From Parcubacteria group bacterium GW2011_GWB1_44_7 (lineage in GTDB: Bacteria > Patescibacteria > Paceibacteria > UBA9973 > DSPV01): a DNA stretch of 58,051 nt. The notes below the pieces were generated by a model. The model was given only the letters and a program-made list of their open reading frames with translations. It was not told where the DNA came from and did no database searches. A program made the position numbers and the translations under genes. Shown in pieces: positions 16,096 through 23,589 of this stretch. The stretch's first letter is position 1. Every line of letters begins with the position of its first letter. The stretch spans positions 1 through 58,051 of the forward strand of contig LCJJ01000004.1 in assembly GCA_000999175.1 (NCBI GenBank), given 5' to 3'.

Positions 16096-17271
16096 ATGAC
16101 GAACACAAAAAGGCAAAAAAGAAAAATTTGTTTCGTCATCACAAACTTCATTCACTACTCGCGCGGTCTTTTCATCTTGGAAGAATTGAAAAACCGGTCG
16201 GATGTGGAACTCCACATTGTCATCAGTGGCACCGCTTTGTTAGCCAAGTATTCTTCAAAATTCGCTTATGTCAAAAATATTCTGGAACGCGAGGGTTATA
16301 AAAATCTTCATGAGCTTTATTTTAATTTGGAAGGCGATAGCCATCTTACCAAAGCTAAAACTGCCGGCATAGGCGTCATTGAATTTTCCACTTTTTTCCA
16401 TCACCTGAAGCCGGACATTGTAGTTTTGCGCGGCGACCGATTTGAAGTGCTATCGGCCGCCGTGTCCGCCGCTTACTTGCAAATTCCCATCGCCCACATT
16501 GAAGGGGGCGATGTGACCGGCTCCATTGACGAAAGCGTCCGGCACGCCATCACCAAACTTTCCCATTTACATTTTGCCACCAATGAAGATGCGAGAAAAA
16601 GAATTTTGCGGCTGGGAGAAAATCCGAAATATGTTTTTAATTTCGGCAGTCCGGAAATTGAAGTGGTTCAGCGGATAATCAATGGCAACCATCATGTTGA
16701 TTTCAGCCAAACCGGCTCGGGCGCGCCGTTTGACATCAAGCAAGATTTTTTGATGGTAATGTATCAGCCGGTAACTTCGGAAACCGAACGGTTGGCTGAA
16801 TATACCAAGACCATTTTGGCGGCGGTGCACGAAACCGCTTTGCCGGCGCTTTGGTTCTGGCCCAATTTTGACACCGGCGCCGAAGAAATTTCTCATACTT
16901 TGCGGATTTTTCGCGACCAAGTAAAAAAACATAAAATTCGCTTTATGCGCTATTTGCCGCCGCGCGATTTTATTTGGCTTTTGAGGCACGCACGGGCGCT
17001 GATCGGCAATTCTTCGGCGGGCATTAAAGAATCGTCTTACCTTGGCGTGCCGGTGGTCAATATCGGCAGACGCCAAGCTACGCGGTTGCGCGCCAAAAAT
17101 GTTTTAGATGTGCCGCATAAAAAGGAGTATATTAGAAAAGCCATTGAAAAACAAATCAAGAAAAATCGCTATCAGCCGTCCAAACTTTATTTCGCCAACG
17201 ACACCGCCAAAAAAATCGCCCAAACCTTAGCCAAAGCCAATCTCTATGTTCAGAAAAAATTCTACAATTAA
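16096..17271 (+). CDS. neuC: UDP-N-acetylglucosamine 2-epimerase, hydrolysing (NeuC/LegG type)
   Basis: The 391-residue enzyme would convert a UDP-HexNAc into free ManNAc-type sugar plus UDP, feeding NeuB. It has the epimerase GT-B fold: GDRFEVL near residue 114, IAHIEGGD (with the catalytic-type Glu and Asp), SIDESVRHAITKLSHLHF, and the GNSSAGIKE motif near 300. The length matches the hydrolysing subgroup (about 370-390). Whether the product is ManNAc or the 2,4-diacetamido sugar of the legionaminic route cannot be told. The last 26 bases overlap the start of neuA. Confidence 0.9.
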   Translation: MTNTKRQKRKICFVITNFIHYSRGLFILEELKNRSDVELHIVISGTALLAKYSSKFAYVKNILEREGYKNLHELYFNLEGDSHLTKAKTAGIGVIEFSTFFHHLKPDIVVLRGDRFEVLSAAVSAAYLQIPIAHIEGGDVTGSIDESVRHAITKLSHLHFATNEDARKRILRLGENPKYVFNFGSPEIEVVQRIINGNHHVDFSQTGSGAPFDIKQDFLMVMYQPVTSETERLAEYTKTILAAVHETALPALWFWPNFDTGAEEISHTLRIFRDQVKKHKIRFMRYLPPRDFIWLLRHARALIGNSSAGIKESSYLGVPVVNIGRRQATRLRAKNVLDVPHKKEYIRKAIEKQIKKNRYQPSKLYFANDTAKKIAQTLAKANLYVQKKFYN

Positions 17272-17986
17272 ACCAAAAATCCTCGCCGTTATTACCGCCC
17301 GGGGCGGGTCAAAGGGGATACCGGGGAAAAATATTAAACTGCTCGGCGGCAAACCCTTGATTGCTTATTCCATTGCCGCGGCCAAGAAAAGCAAACTCAT
17401 TACTCACCTTATTGTTTCCACTGATGACAAAAAAATTGCCGAGGTGGCGAAAAAATTCGGTGGCGAAGTGCCATTTGTCCGGCCGAAAAAGTTGGCTGGA
17501 GACAAGACGCCGCATTTGCCGGTGATGAAACACGCCATTGAATTTATGGAAAAGAAACTCGGCGTAGTTTTTGATTATGCCGTGATTTTCCAGCCAACCT
17601 CGCCGTTCCGTCTGCCGGAAGATATTGACGGCACGATTGCCAAACTGATTGAAACCGGCGCTGACAGCGCGGTTTCTTTGGTTGCGGTGGACAGCGCTTA
17701 CCACCCGCTCAAAATGAAAAAATTGGAAGGATACAAAGTTTTACCTTATTGTTTCCCTGAACCGGAAGGTTTGCGCCATCAGGATTTTCCCAAGGTTTAT
17801 AAAAGAAGCAGCGCGGTCTACGCCATGCGGCGAGATTTGTTGATGAAAGATAATCGGCTCTACGGTGACAACATTACCGGCTATGTGGTGCCGGCCGAGC
17901 GCTCCATTGACATTGACACGCCGTTTGAATGGTTTCGAGCCGAGTGGATGCTGGAGGATTTAAAAAAGAAAGACTACGAATTTTGA
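17246..17986 (+). CDS. neuA: CMP-nonulosonic acid synthetase (NeuA-type, second copy)
   Basis: A 246-residue cytidylyltransferase with the full CTP loop ARGGSKGIPGKNIK near residues 19-32 and GGKPLIAYSIAAAKKS. The fingerprint VIFQPTSPFRLPEDID and the late IDIDTPFEW motif also fit the family. It uses CTP and the acid made by NeuB to give CMP-sugar. The start at 17246 overlaps neuC. A later in-frame ATG is not needed because the motif begins soon after. It completes the neuBCA operon. Confidence 0.92.
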   Translation: MFRKNSTIKPKILAVITARGGSKGIPGKNIKLLGGKPLIAYSIAAAKKSKLITHLIVSTDDKKIAEVAKKFGGEVPFVRPKKLAGDKTPHLPVMKHAIEFMEKKLGVVFDYAVIFQPTSPFRLPEDIDGTIAKLIETGADSAVSLVAVDSAYHPLKMKKLEGYKVLPYCFPEPEGLRHQDFPKVYKRSSAVYAMRRDLLMKDNRLYGDNITGYVVPAERSIDIDTPFEWFRAEWMLEDLKKKDYEF

Positions 17987-18005
17987 TTCAAAATTGAAAA
18001 TTAAC

Positions 18006-18953
18006 ATGAAAATCTTAAACACGGTAATTGAATACTCCAAAGAAGCGGGGACAATTTTGGCGCCGCTCGGCAAAGTGGACTATATCCCATCGCTTTCACC
18101 CAAAGAGCTTTTGGAAAAAATTGGCGATTATGATGTGGCGGTAATGGCTTTGGGTTTGAATTTTCACAAAGATGTTTTGGCAAAGGCGAAGAAATTGAAG
18201 TTTATTGTTACCGCTACCACCGGCTTGGACCACATTGATTTGGTTTTCGCCGAAAAGCGGGGGATTAAGGTTTTGAGTTTGAAAGGGGAGACTGAATTTT
18301 TGAATACCATTACCGGAGTTGCCGAACTTACCTTCGGCCTGCTGATTGATTTGGCGCGCTTTACGCCTTGGGCTTTTGAAGCGGTAAAAAATTATCAGTG
18401 GCGCAAAGAGGATTTTCGGGGCCACAATCTTTACGGCAAGACCTTGGGCATTGTCGGTTTGGGGCGGCTGGGCAAGATGACGGCGCGTTTCGGCAAAGCG
18501 TTTGGCATGAAAGTTTTATTTACCGACCCGAATGTTTCGCCAAAAGATTTTCCGGCATACGAAAAAGTTTCTTTTACAAAGTTGCTCAAAGAAAGCGACG
18601 CGATTTCAATTCATGTGCCAATGAACGAAGAAACGGAAAATCTTTTGGCGAAAAAAGAATTTGCTCTGATGAAAAAAGGCGCGATTTTAATTAACACCTC
18701 ACGCGGTAAAATCGTCAATGAGAAAGATTTGCTAGCAACGTTGAAAAGCGACCATTTGGGTGGCTACGGCACCGATGTTTTGGCTGGCGAGCTTTCTTTT
18801 GAAACTGTCGGCTTTAAAGATTATCCGCTGGTGGAATACGCCAAGACCAACCGCAATGTCATTATCGTCCCTCACACCGGCGGTTATACCGCCGAATCCC
18901 GTCTCGCCACCGACTTCTTTATGGCCGAGAAATTAAAGAAACAGTTCGTCTAG
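18006..18953 (+). CDS. D-2-hydroxyacid dehydrogenase (phosphoglycerate-dehydrogenase-like)
   Basis: The ATG at 18006 gives 315 residues. A TTG four codons upstream is less likely. The N-terminal substrate domain is followed by the NAD-binding Rossmann motif GIVGLGRLGKMTARFG. The catalytic Arg is in NTSRGKIVNE, and the catalytic His in VPHTGGYT. The family reduces 2-keto acids with NADH. A member within a nonulosonic acid operon may act on a 2-keto acid related to the glycan (for example a glyceric-acid-type substituent). That is inference. It follows neuA by 19 bases. Confidence 0.85.
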   Translation: MKILNTVIEYSKEAGTILAPLGKVDYIPSLSPKELLEKIGDYDVAVMALGLNFHKDVLAKAKKLKFIVTATTGLDHIDLVFAEKRGIKVLSLKGETEFLNTITGVAELTFGLLIDLARFTPWAFEAVKNYQWRKEDFRGHNLYGKTLGIVGLGRLGKMTARFGKAFGMKVLFTDPNVSPKDFPAYEKVSFTKLLKESDAISIHVPMNEETENLLAKKEFALMKKGAILINTSRGKIVNEKDLLATLKSDHLGGYGTDVLAGELSFETVGFKDYPLVEYAKTNRNVIIVPHTGGYTAESRLATDFFMAEKLKKQFV

Positions 18954-19013
18954 AAAGAAACAGTCCGCCTAAAGAGATTCATTTTTCACTATGGAATCTT
19001 TGGTAAAATCTTT

Positions 19014-19049
19014 GGTGCTAACTTGTAGCTATAGCTTATAGTTAGCACC
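19014..19049 (-). repeat. GCTATMGC-core palindrome, copy B (solitary, inverted)
   Basis: GGTGCTAACT (19014-19023) pairs with AGTTAGCACC (19040-19049). The 16-base loop reads ATAAGCTATAGCTACA on the minus strand and differs from copy A at one base. Copy B is therefore copy A in the opposite orientation. Confidence 0.85.
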
Positions 19050-19126
19050 TAGTTGGTTTTGGTGGTAGTTGTAGCAGCCCCTTTCAAAAATTTGCTTTTT
19101 TACGGATGATATGGTAGAAATTGGCG

Positions 19127-19864
19127 ATGATTAAAGAGGTAAAAATCCTTGGCATTATACCGGCGCGGGGCGGGTCAAAAAGCGTGCCGCGCAAGAATAT
19201 CAAAAAGCTTGCCGGCAAGCCATTGCTTTATTATGTTTTAACGGCGGCCAAGAAAAGCCGTTTTTTGACCGATTTGATTGTTTCTTCAGATGACGAAAAA
19301 ATTCTGTTGGTGGCAAAAAAATCCGCCGGCCGAAAAATTGTTTTAAAAAGGCCCAAAGAACTGGCCAAAGATGACACACCTGATGTGCCGGTGCTTCAAC
19401 ACGCAATTGAGACAATGGAAACAAAAAGAAAAATCCATTATGACCTCGTGGTAATGTTACACGCCACCACGCCGTTATTAAGGACAGAAGACATTGACGG
19501 TTGTGTTGAGAAATTAATTAAAACCGGTGCTGATTCAGTGGTCAGCGTCTACAAAGTAACTGACGCCAATCCAATTAAGATGAAAAAAATTGTTGGCGGA
19601 AAATTATTGCCCTATGTTGATGGTTTCAACGAAGACACCACTATTCGCCGGCAGGACTTGCCGCCGGTTTATCGCCGCAATGCCGGCATTTATGTTTCCA
19701 AACGAAAGATTATTATGGAAGACGGCAAAGTTTGGGGCAAAGATGTGCGGCCATTCCTGATGCCCGAAGAACGGTCGGTGGACATCAACGGCTTGCTTGA
19801 TTTTTATTTCGCCGAAGCCGCTATAAAATTTTTGAAGAAAGAAAAAAATGAGAAACCGAATTAA
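19127..19864 (+). CDS. CMP-sugar cytidylyltransferase (NeuA-like, third copy)
   Basis: About 245 residues from the ATG at 19127; a TTG two codons upstream is the alternative. The CTP loop is IIPARGGSKSVPRKNIKKL, with the serine-valine variation seen in subfamilies for pseudaminic and legionaminic acid. Other motifs are VMLHATTPLLRTEDID and SVDINGLLDF. It differs clearly from the two other synthetases, so it may activate a different acid. The C-terminus overlaps the next gene by 17 bases, which couples it to the CBS-dehydrogenase fusion. Confidence 0.88.
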   Translation: MIKEVKILGIIPARGGSKSVPRKNIKKLAGKPLLYYVLTAAKKSRFLTDLIVSSDDEKILLVAKKSAGRKIVLKRPKELAKDDTPDVPVLQHAIETMETKRKIHYDLVVMLHATTPLLRTEDIDGCVEKLIKTGADSVVSVYKVTDANPIKMKKIVGGKLLPYVDGFNEDTTIRRQDLPPVYRRNAGIYVSKRKIIMEDGKVWGKDVRPFLMPEERSVDINGLLDFYFAEAAIKFLKKEKNEKPN

Positions 19865-21587
19865 ACCAATTTTAATAAAACCCGGTGGCACGATTCGCGA
19901 AGCGATGGCGGCGATTGAATTGTCGCCTCATAGCAAACCGGAGCCGGGCCCGGCCGGTATTGCTTTGGTGACAGACCGCCGGCATAAACTGCTTGGCATT
20001 TTGACCGACGGCGATATCCGTAAGGCGATTTTAGGCGGCGTGGCTATTGATTCATCGGTCAGCGGCATTATGAAAAAAAATCCGGTAACGGTTAAAAAAG
20101 GCCTGTCGGCTTTTGAAATGATGCGAGCGATTATCCGCGAAATCAAGGAACGCAATATCGTTGACCACAAGCTGGATAAAATCGTGGTGGTGGACGATGA
20201 CAACGGCGTTCACGATGTCCTGTCTTTTTTTGAACTTTGGAAAAATACCGAAATTCACGCTCGCAATGTCTATATTGTTGGCTTGGGTTATGTCGGTTTG
20301 ACTTTGGCGTTGACGCTTTGCGAAGTCGGTTTCAAAGTTCACGGCATAGACATTGATAAAAAAGTGGTGGCGTCGCTTCGGCGCGGCCGACCGCATTTTC
20401 ACGAAGTCGGTTTGGAACCGCTTTTGAAACACCATATCAACAAGAATTTTTTCGTTCAATCAGATTTCAAAAATGGCGAAAGCGATATTTACATTATTGC
20501 CGTCAATACGCCGGTTAATGAAAAAGGCGAAGTGGTTTTTGATTATTTGAAAAAAGCGATTACCTCGGTTGCCAAAATTTTAAAACCTCATGATTTAATT
20601 ATTTTGCGTTCCACCGTGCCGGTCGGCACTTGTCGGAACATCGCTATTCCTTTGATTGAAAAGAATTCCAAACTAAAGGCCGGCGAAGATTTTTATCTTT
20701 CCTTCGCGCCGGAACGAACGGTGGAAGGACGAGCATTGGAAGAACTGCGGATTCTGCCGCAAGTCATTGGCGGTATCAACGAAGCCAGCGTGGATTTAAC
20801 GACTCGGCTTTTCAAAACCATCAATCACTTAATTGTGCCAGTGCAAAATCTGGAAGCGGCGGAGGTGGTAAAACTTTTAAATAATTCTTTTCGCGATGTC
20901 AGTTTCGCTTATGCCAATGAAGTAGCGCAGGCCTGCGAGAAATTTGGTGTTAACGCTTTTGAAGTAATTGAAGCCGCCAATCGCGGTTATCCTCGCAACA
21001 AAATTCCTTCACCCAGTCCCGGCGTGGGCGGTTTGTGTTTGGTTAAGGACCCGTGGATTTTGGTTAATTCAGCCAAGCAAGTCGGTTTTAATGCCAAACT
21101 GCCGGCCTTGGGCAGAAAAATAAACACTGACATGATTAAATTGGTGGCGGATAAGGTTTTGACTTTTGCCGCTAAAAATAAAATTAAGCCGAACGCTCTA
21201 AAAATTTTTGTGCTCGGTGTCGCTTTCAAAGGCGAACCGGAAACCTCCGATATGCGTTTTTCGCCGGCCGTTGATATAATTAAAGAACTTCAGCAAAAAT
21301 TCAAAAATATTGTCGTCTATGACCCGGTAATCAAAGCGAGCGAATTAAAAAAAGCCCGATTGTCGGATGGGCAGACCGGACTGAAACCAGTTTCATTAGC
21401 GGACGGTTTTGAAAAAAGCAATTGCGTTTTGGTTTTGAATAATCATCATTCTTTTCGCGAACTGGATATTTATAATTTATTGATGAAGATGAAAAAACCC
21501 GGCTATTTCTTTGACGGTTGGAATCTATTTCCGCGAGAAGCGATTGAGGGAGTAAAAGGAATAAAATATGGCACCTTTGGAGTATAA
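19848..21587 (+). CDS. CBS-domain pair fused to a UDP-sugar (WecC/UDP-ManNAc-type) dehydrogenase
   Basis: The 579-residue protein has two parts. Residues 1-130 look like a CBS pair (GIALVTDRRHKLLGILTDGDIRKAI, then a second half with VVDDDNGVHDVLSFFELW). Residues ~140-579 form a three-domain UDP-sugar dehydrogenase: the NAD loop IVGLGYVGLTLALTL, NTPVNEKG, LRSTVPVGT, FAPERTVEGRALEEL, KLLNNSFRDVSFAYANE, the catalytic-cysteine region GVGGLCLVKDPW, and FVLGVAFKGEPETSD. The enzyme oxidises a UDP-hexose or UDP-ManNAc to the uronate. A CBS pair on the N-terminus is unusual and suggests control by adenine nucleotides. It ends 20 bases inside the next gene. Confidence 0.88.
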   Translation: MRNRIKPILIKPGGTIREAMAAIELSPHSKPEPGPAGIALVTDRRHKLLGILTDGDIRKAILGGVAIDSSVSGIMKKNPVTVKKGLSAFEMMRAIIREIKERNIVDHKLDKIVVVDDDNGVHDVLSFFELWKNTEIHARNVYIVGLGYVGLTLALTLCEVGFKVHGIDIDKKVVASLRRGRPHFHEVGLEPLLKHHINKNFFVQSDFKNGESDIYIIAVNTPVNEKGEVVFDYLKKAITSVAKILKPHDLIILRSTVPVGTCRNIAIPLIEKNSKLKAGEDFYLSFAPERTVEGRALEELRILPQVIGGINEASVDLTTRLFKTINHLIVPVQNLEAAEVVKLLNNSFRDVSFAYANEVAQACEKFGVNAFEVIEAANRGYPRNKIPSPSPGVGGLCLVKDPWILVNSAKQVGFNAKLPALGRKINTDMIKLVADKVLTFAAKNKIKPNALKIFVLGVAFKGEPETSDMRFSPAVDIIKELQQKFKNIVVYDPVIKASELKKARLSDGQTGLKPVSLADGFEKSNCVLVLNNHHSFRELDIYNLLMKMKKPGYFFDGWNLFPREAIEGVKGIKYGTFGV

Positions 21588-22746
21588 AAATTATGCGGTT
21601 TTGAATTTTGCCTATGGCACCGGACCTTATTTAAGGACCACTGATTTGGCGATTGCTTTCAATGCCGAATTAGAGAGACGCGGTCAGCCGCGATTAGGCA
21701 TTATTGTTCCCTGGGTCTACGGCGACAAACAGAAAAAAGTAATGCTGGAAGAATTCGCCGGCCACGAACAAAAATATCCAGGGGAAATTCTTTTAGACGC
21801 CGGTCTCGGTGCAATTTTGAAATCCATTTTTTACGGCGATTCCTCCTATGAGGATTCGTTGACAAAGTGGACAAGCAACGCGCCTGCCGTTTCGGCGCAA
21901 GCCAAAGAACACCTCTCGGTGGTGCTTAATCTTGAAACCTTTTCGGGTGGCAAGGAACAAGTGAACGGTAAGGATATTGTAATTGAGCTTAATCGTTCAC
22001 CGCGTCTTCGCTACGATGTCGCGCCGTCTTATTTCACTTCCTTTGGCTACATTGGTGAAATTTTGGAGGCAGCGGTCAAGGAGTCGAAAGATAAAATTGC
22101 TGTCCAAACGGAATTGCTTATGGCTGGAGTTAAGACTGCCAATTGGGTTGAGCAAGAACATCGGCTTCATTGTATTTCCTACCCGGCGACTTTTTCTTTC
22201 AGGAATGATTACAAAGGTCGCTACTCGGATGAAATTTTGGTGCCACCCATTGGACCAGTGCCTTTGCCGAATAATGAACCGATTGAAAAGGGAATTTTTG
22301 TGACCATCACCGGCATTCCCGGTTTGGAACGGCTCTATGCCGAAGCTCAAGCTTTGGGCATTAAGCTTTACAGCAACGACACCAAAGCGGTGCCGGGTAG
22401 TATTCGCGCTTTGCCGCACATTATTCCCAATAAAAATATCGTGTTTCAGTTCGCTCGTTCCGGTTGGAGTTCAGTTTGGTTATCAATGCTCGTTGGCACG
22501 CCCTTGGTAATGCCGGATTTTGACCCAAAGGACGACCCGGAAATTTACTTCAACAATCTAGCAGTGGAGAAACTCGGCATTGGTTTGATTTATCACGGCG
22601 AATCCCTGATGGAGTTGTTTCAGAAAGCAAAGAAAGTGCGTGAGAAACAAGCGCAAGTTCAAGCGGGAATTTTGGCAAAATGGGGAACACTGGACGGCAC
22701 CGCCTATTGCGCCAAATTGTTTGTTGATGATTTTCTGAAGAAATAA
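21568..22746 (+). CDS. Probable GT-B-fold glycosyltransferase-like protein
   Basis: A 392-residue protein with no certain family. The start (YAVLNFAYGTGPYLRTTDLAIAF) resembles the acceptor-side loop of GT-B enzymes that begin with a GxG-containing strand. The C-terminal half has a late donor-binding-like region (FARSGWSSVWLSMLVGTPLVMPDF) like family 1 or 28 glycosyltransferases. It overlaps the dehydrogenase gene, so it probably uses its product or a neighbouring sugar. It ends the operon, with a terminator 22 bases past the stop. Confidence 0.5.
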   Translation: MAPLEYKNYAVLNFAYGTGPYLRTTDLAIAFNAELERRGQPRLGIIVPWVYGDKQKKVMLEEFAGHEQKYPGEILLDAGLGAILKSIFYGDSSYEDSLTKWTSNAPAVSAQAKEHLSVVLNLETFSGGKEQVNGKDIVIELNRSPRLRYDVAPSYFTSFGYIGEILEAAVKESKDKIAVQTELLMAGVKTANWVEQEHRLHCISYPATFSFRNDYKGRYSDEILVPPIGPVPLPNNEPIEKGIFVTITGIPGLERLYAEAQALGIKLYSNDTKAVPGSIRALPHIIPNKNIVFQFARSGWSSVWLSMLVGTPLVMPDFDPKDDPEIYFNNLAVEKLGIGLIYHGESLMELFQKAKKVREKQAQVQAGILAKWGTLDGTAYCAKLFVDDFLKK

Positions 22747-22767
22747 ATAAACAAAATTTGATTAGAT

Positions 22768-22799
22768 AAGTCACGGACTCATTAATCTGTGGCTTTTTC
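22768..22799 (+). terminator. Rho-independent terminator of the glycan operon
   Basis: AAGTCACGGA (22768-22777) pairs with TCTGTGGCTT (22786-22795), with two G-U pairs. A T-run follows to 22799. Confidence 0.7.
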
Positions 22800-22816
22800 T
22801 TTGAGCTTTGGAATCG

Positions 22817-22860
22817 ACTAGCTACTAACTGTAAGCTATAGCTACGAGTTAGTAGCTAGT
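22817..22860 (+). repeat. GCTATMGC-core palindrome, copy C (downstream flank of PaaX/Cas2-like gene 1)
   Basis: The perfect 14-bp arms ACTAGCTACTAACT (22817-22830) and AGTTAGTAGCTAGT (22847-22860) enclose the 16-base loop GTAAGCTATAGCTACG. The arm sequence differs from copies A and B, but complementarity is kept on both sides. The last base overlaps the gene's stop codon. Confidence 0.9.
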
Positions 22861-23444
22861 TAATATTTTGTTAATTTGAAGTTTTCCAAGAGGCCTTTTT
22901 CGTATTCAATTTCCTCGGCAACAATATAAATTAAATCTTTGCCAACTTTGAAGTCTGATTTTAGAAGAGCGATTAAGTCTTCACAATTGTAGGGGTAAAC
23001 CCAGACACTGTCTTGAAGGTATGTGAATCCGATAGCCATTAGTGTTCGGCGAATTTTTTCGCGCAAACCGCGGCGTTTTTCTGGAATGTCAAAGATTAAC
23101 ACCCGCCACTTTTTATCCCAATGTTTTGGTTTTTTGAGTTTAAAATCGATGAGTGCCAATTGACGCAAAGTTGTTTCGCCTTTAGTGGTAAGACGTAATA
23201 ATCCTTTATTATTTTTTGTTAGCAAGCCGTTCTCTATTAATCTGTTGCGCGCTCTATTAATGGTTCCGGTGTAACGATAACCGCGTTTGGAATCAATAAT
23301 ACCGAGTTTGCCTAAAGCACTGATGATATTGGGGGCAAGCATTGCCACACTTAAAAGCCCCGCAACCGCGACCGTACCCAGCACAATTTTCTGAATATTT
23401 TTTCGTTTGGCCCGCTTTTTAACTTTTTCCTCAATAATTCCCAT
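22860..23444 (-). CDS. PaaX-like winged-helix/Cas2-fold protein, copy 1
   Basis: A 194-residue protein in three parts. A basic N-terminus is followed by a hydrophobic segment (about residues 20-45, possible membrane anchor). A winged-helix-like part follows (about 55-100, GTINRARNRLIENGLL then LLRLTTKGETTL). The last part, about 108-185, has a Cas2/PaaX-C ferredoxin-like pattern: KHWDKKWRVLIFDIPEKRR, then IGFTYLQDSVWVYPY. The Asp at 119 is where Cas2 nucleases keep their metal-binding Asp. Such proteins are frequent in this group of bacteria and are often labelled Cas2. No CRISPR array or cas gene is nearby. It is flanked by palindromes on both sides. Confidence 0.75.
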   Translation of the reverse strand: MGIIEEKVKKRAKRKNIQKIVLGTVAVAGLLSVAMLAPNIISALGKLGIIDSKRGYRYTGTINRARNRLIENGLLTKNNKGLLRLTTKGETTLRQLALIDFKLKKPKHWDKKWRVLIFDIPEKRRGLREKIRRTLMAIGFTYLQDSVWVYPYNCEDLIALLKSDFKVGKDLIYIVAEEIEYEKGLLENFKLTKY

Positions 23445-23477
23445 AGAAAATTTTCATAGAAGACATATAAGATTCTT

Positions 23478-23512
23478 GGTGCTAACTATAAGCTATAGCT
23501 AAGAGCTAGTAT
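23478..23512 (+). repeat. GCTATMGC-core palindrome, copy D (upstream flank of gene 1, degenerate arms)
   Basis: The 16-base loop ATAAGCTATAGCTAAG (23488-23503) is intact. The left arm TGCTAACT (23480-23487) pairs with AGCTAGTA (23504-23511) with one mismatch and one wobble. It lies about 35 bases before the ATG of gene 1. Confidence 0.75.
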
Positions 23513-23574
23513 ATATTGACTTTTTTTGTAAAGCGAGCTTTTTTGTTCAGCGAGCTTCCCATTTTTTTGTTCTG

Positions 23575-23583
23575 TGATATATT
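23575..23583 (+). promoter_or_regulatory. Extended -10 promoter, leaderless O-antigen ligase mRNA
   Basis: TGATATATT gives a TGn-TATATT extended -10 box. It ends six bases before the ATG at 23590. Upstream lie two direct repeats of AGCGAGCTT (23532-23540 and 23550-23558). Confidence 0.5.
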
Positions 23584-23589
23584 TTTGTT

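Larger units (their letters stand above)
22817..23511 (-). mobile_element. Putative unit: PaaX/Cas2-like gene between cognate palindromes (unit 1)
   Basis: Copy C, the gene at 22860-23444 and copy D form one compact unit of about 0.7 kb. Both palindromes carry the ATAA/GTAA-GCTATAGC loop subtype and point the same way. No target-site duplication was identified by eye. Mobility is an inference from the matching unit at 33732-34446 and from the solitary copies elsewhere. Confidence 0.4.

Noticed and set aside
16567..17076. A 169-residue minus-strand frame inside neuC
   Set aside because: It lies fully within a well-recognised gene on the other strand and has no recognisable motif.
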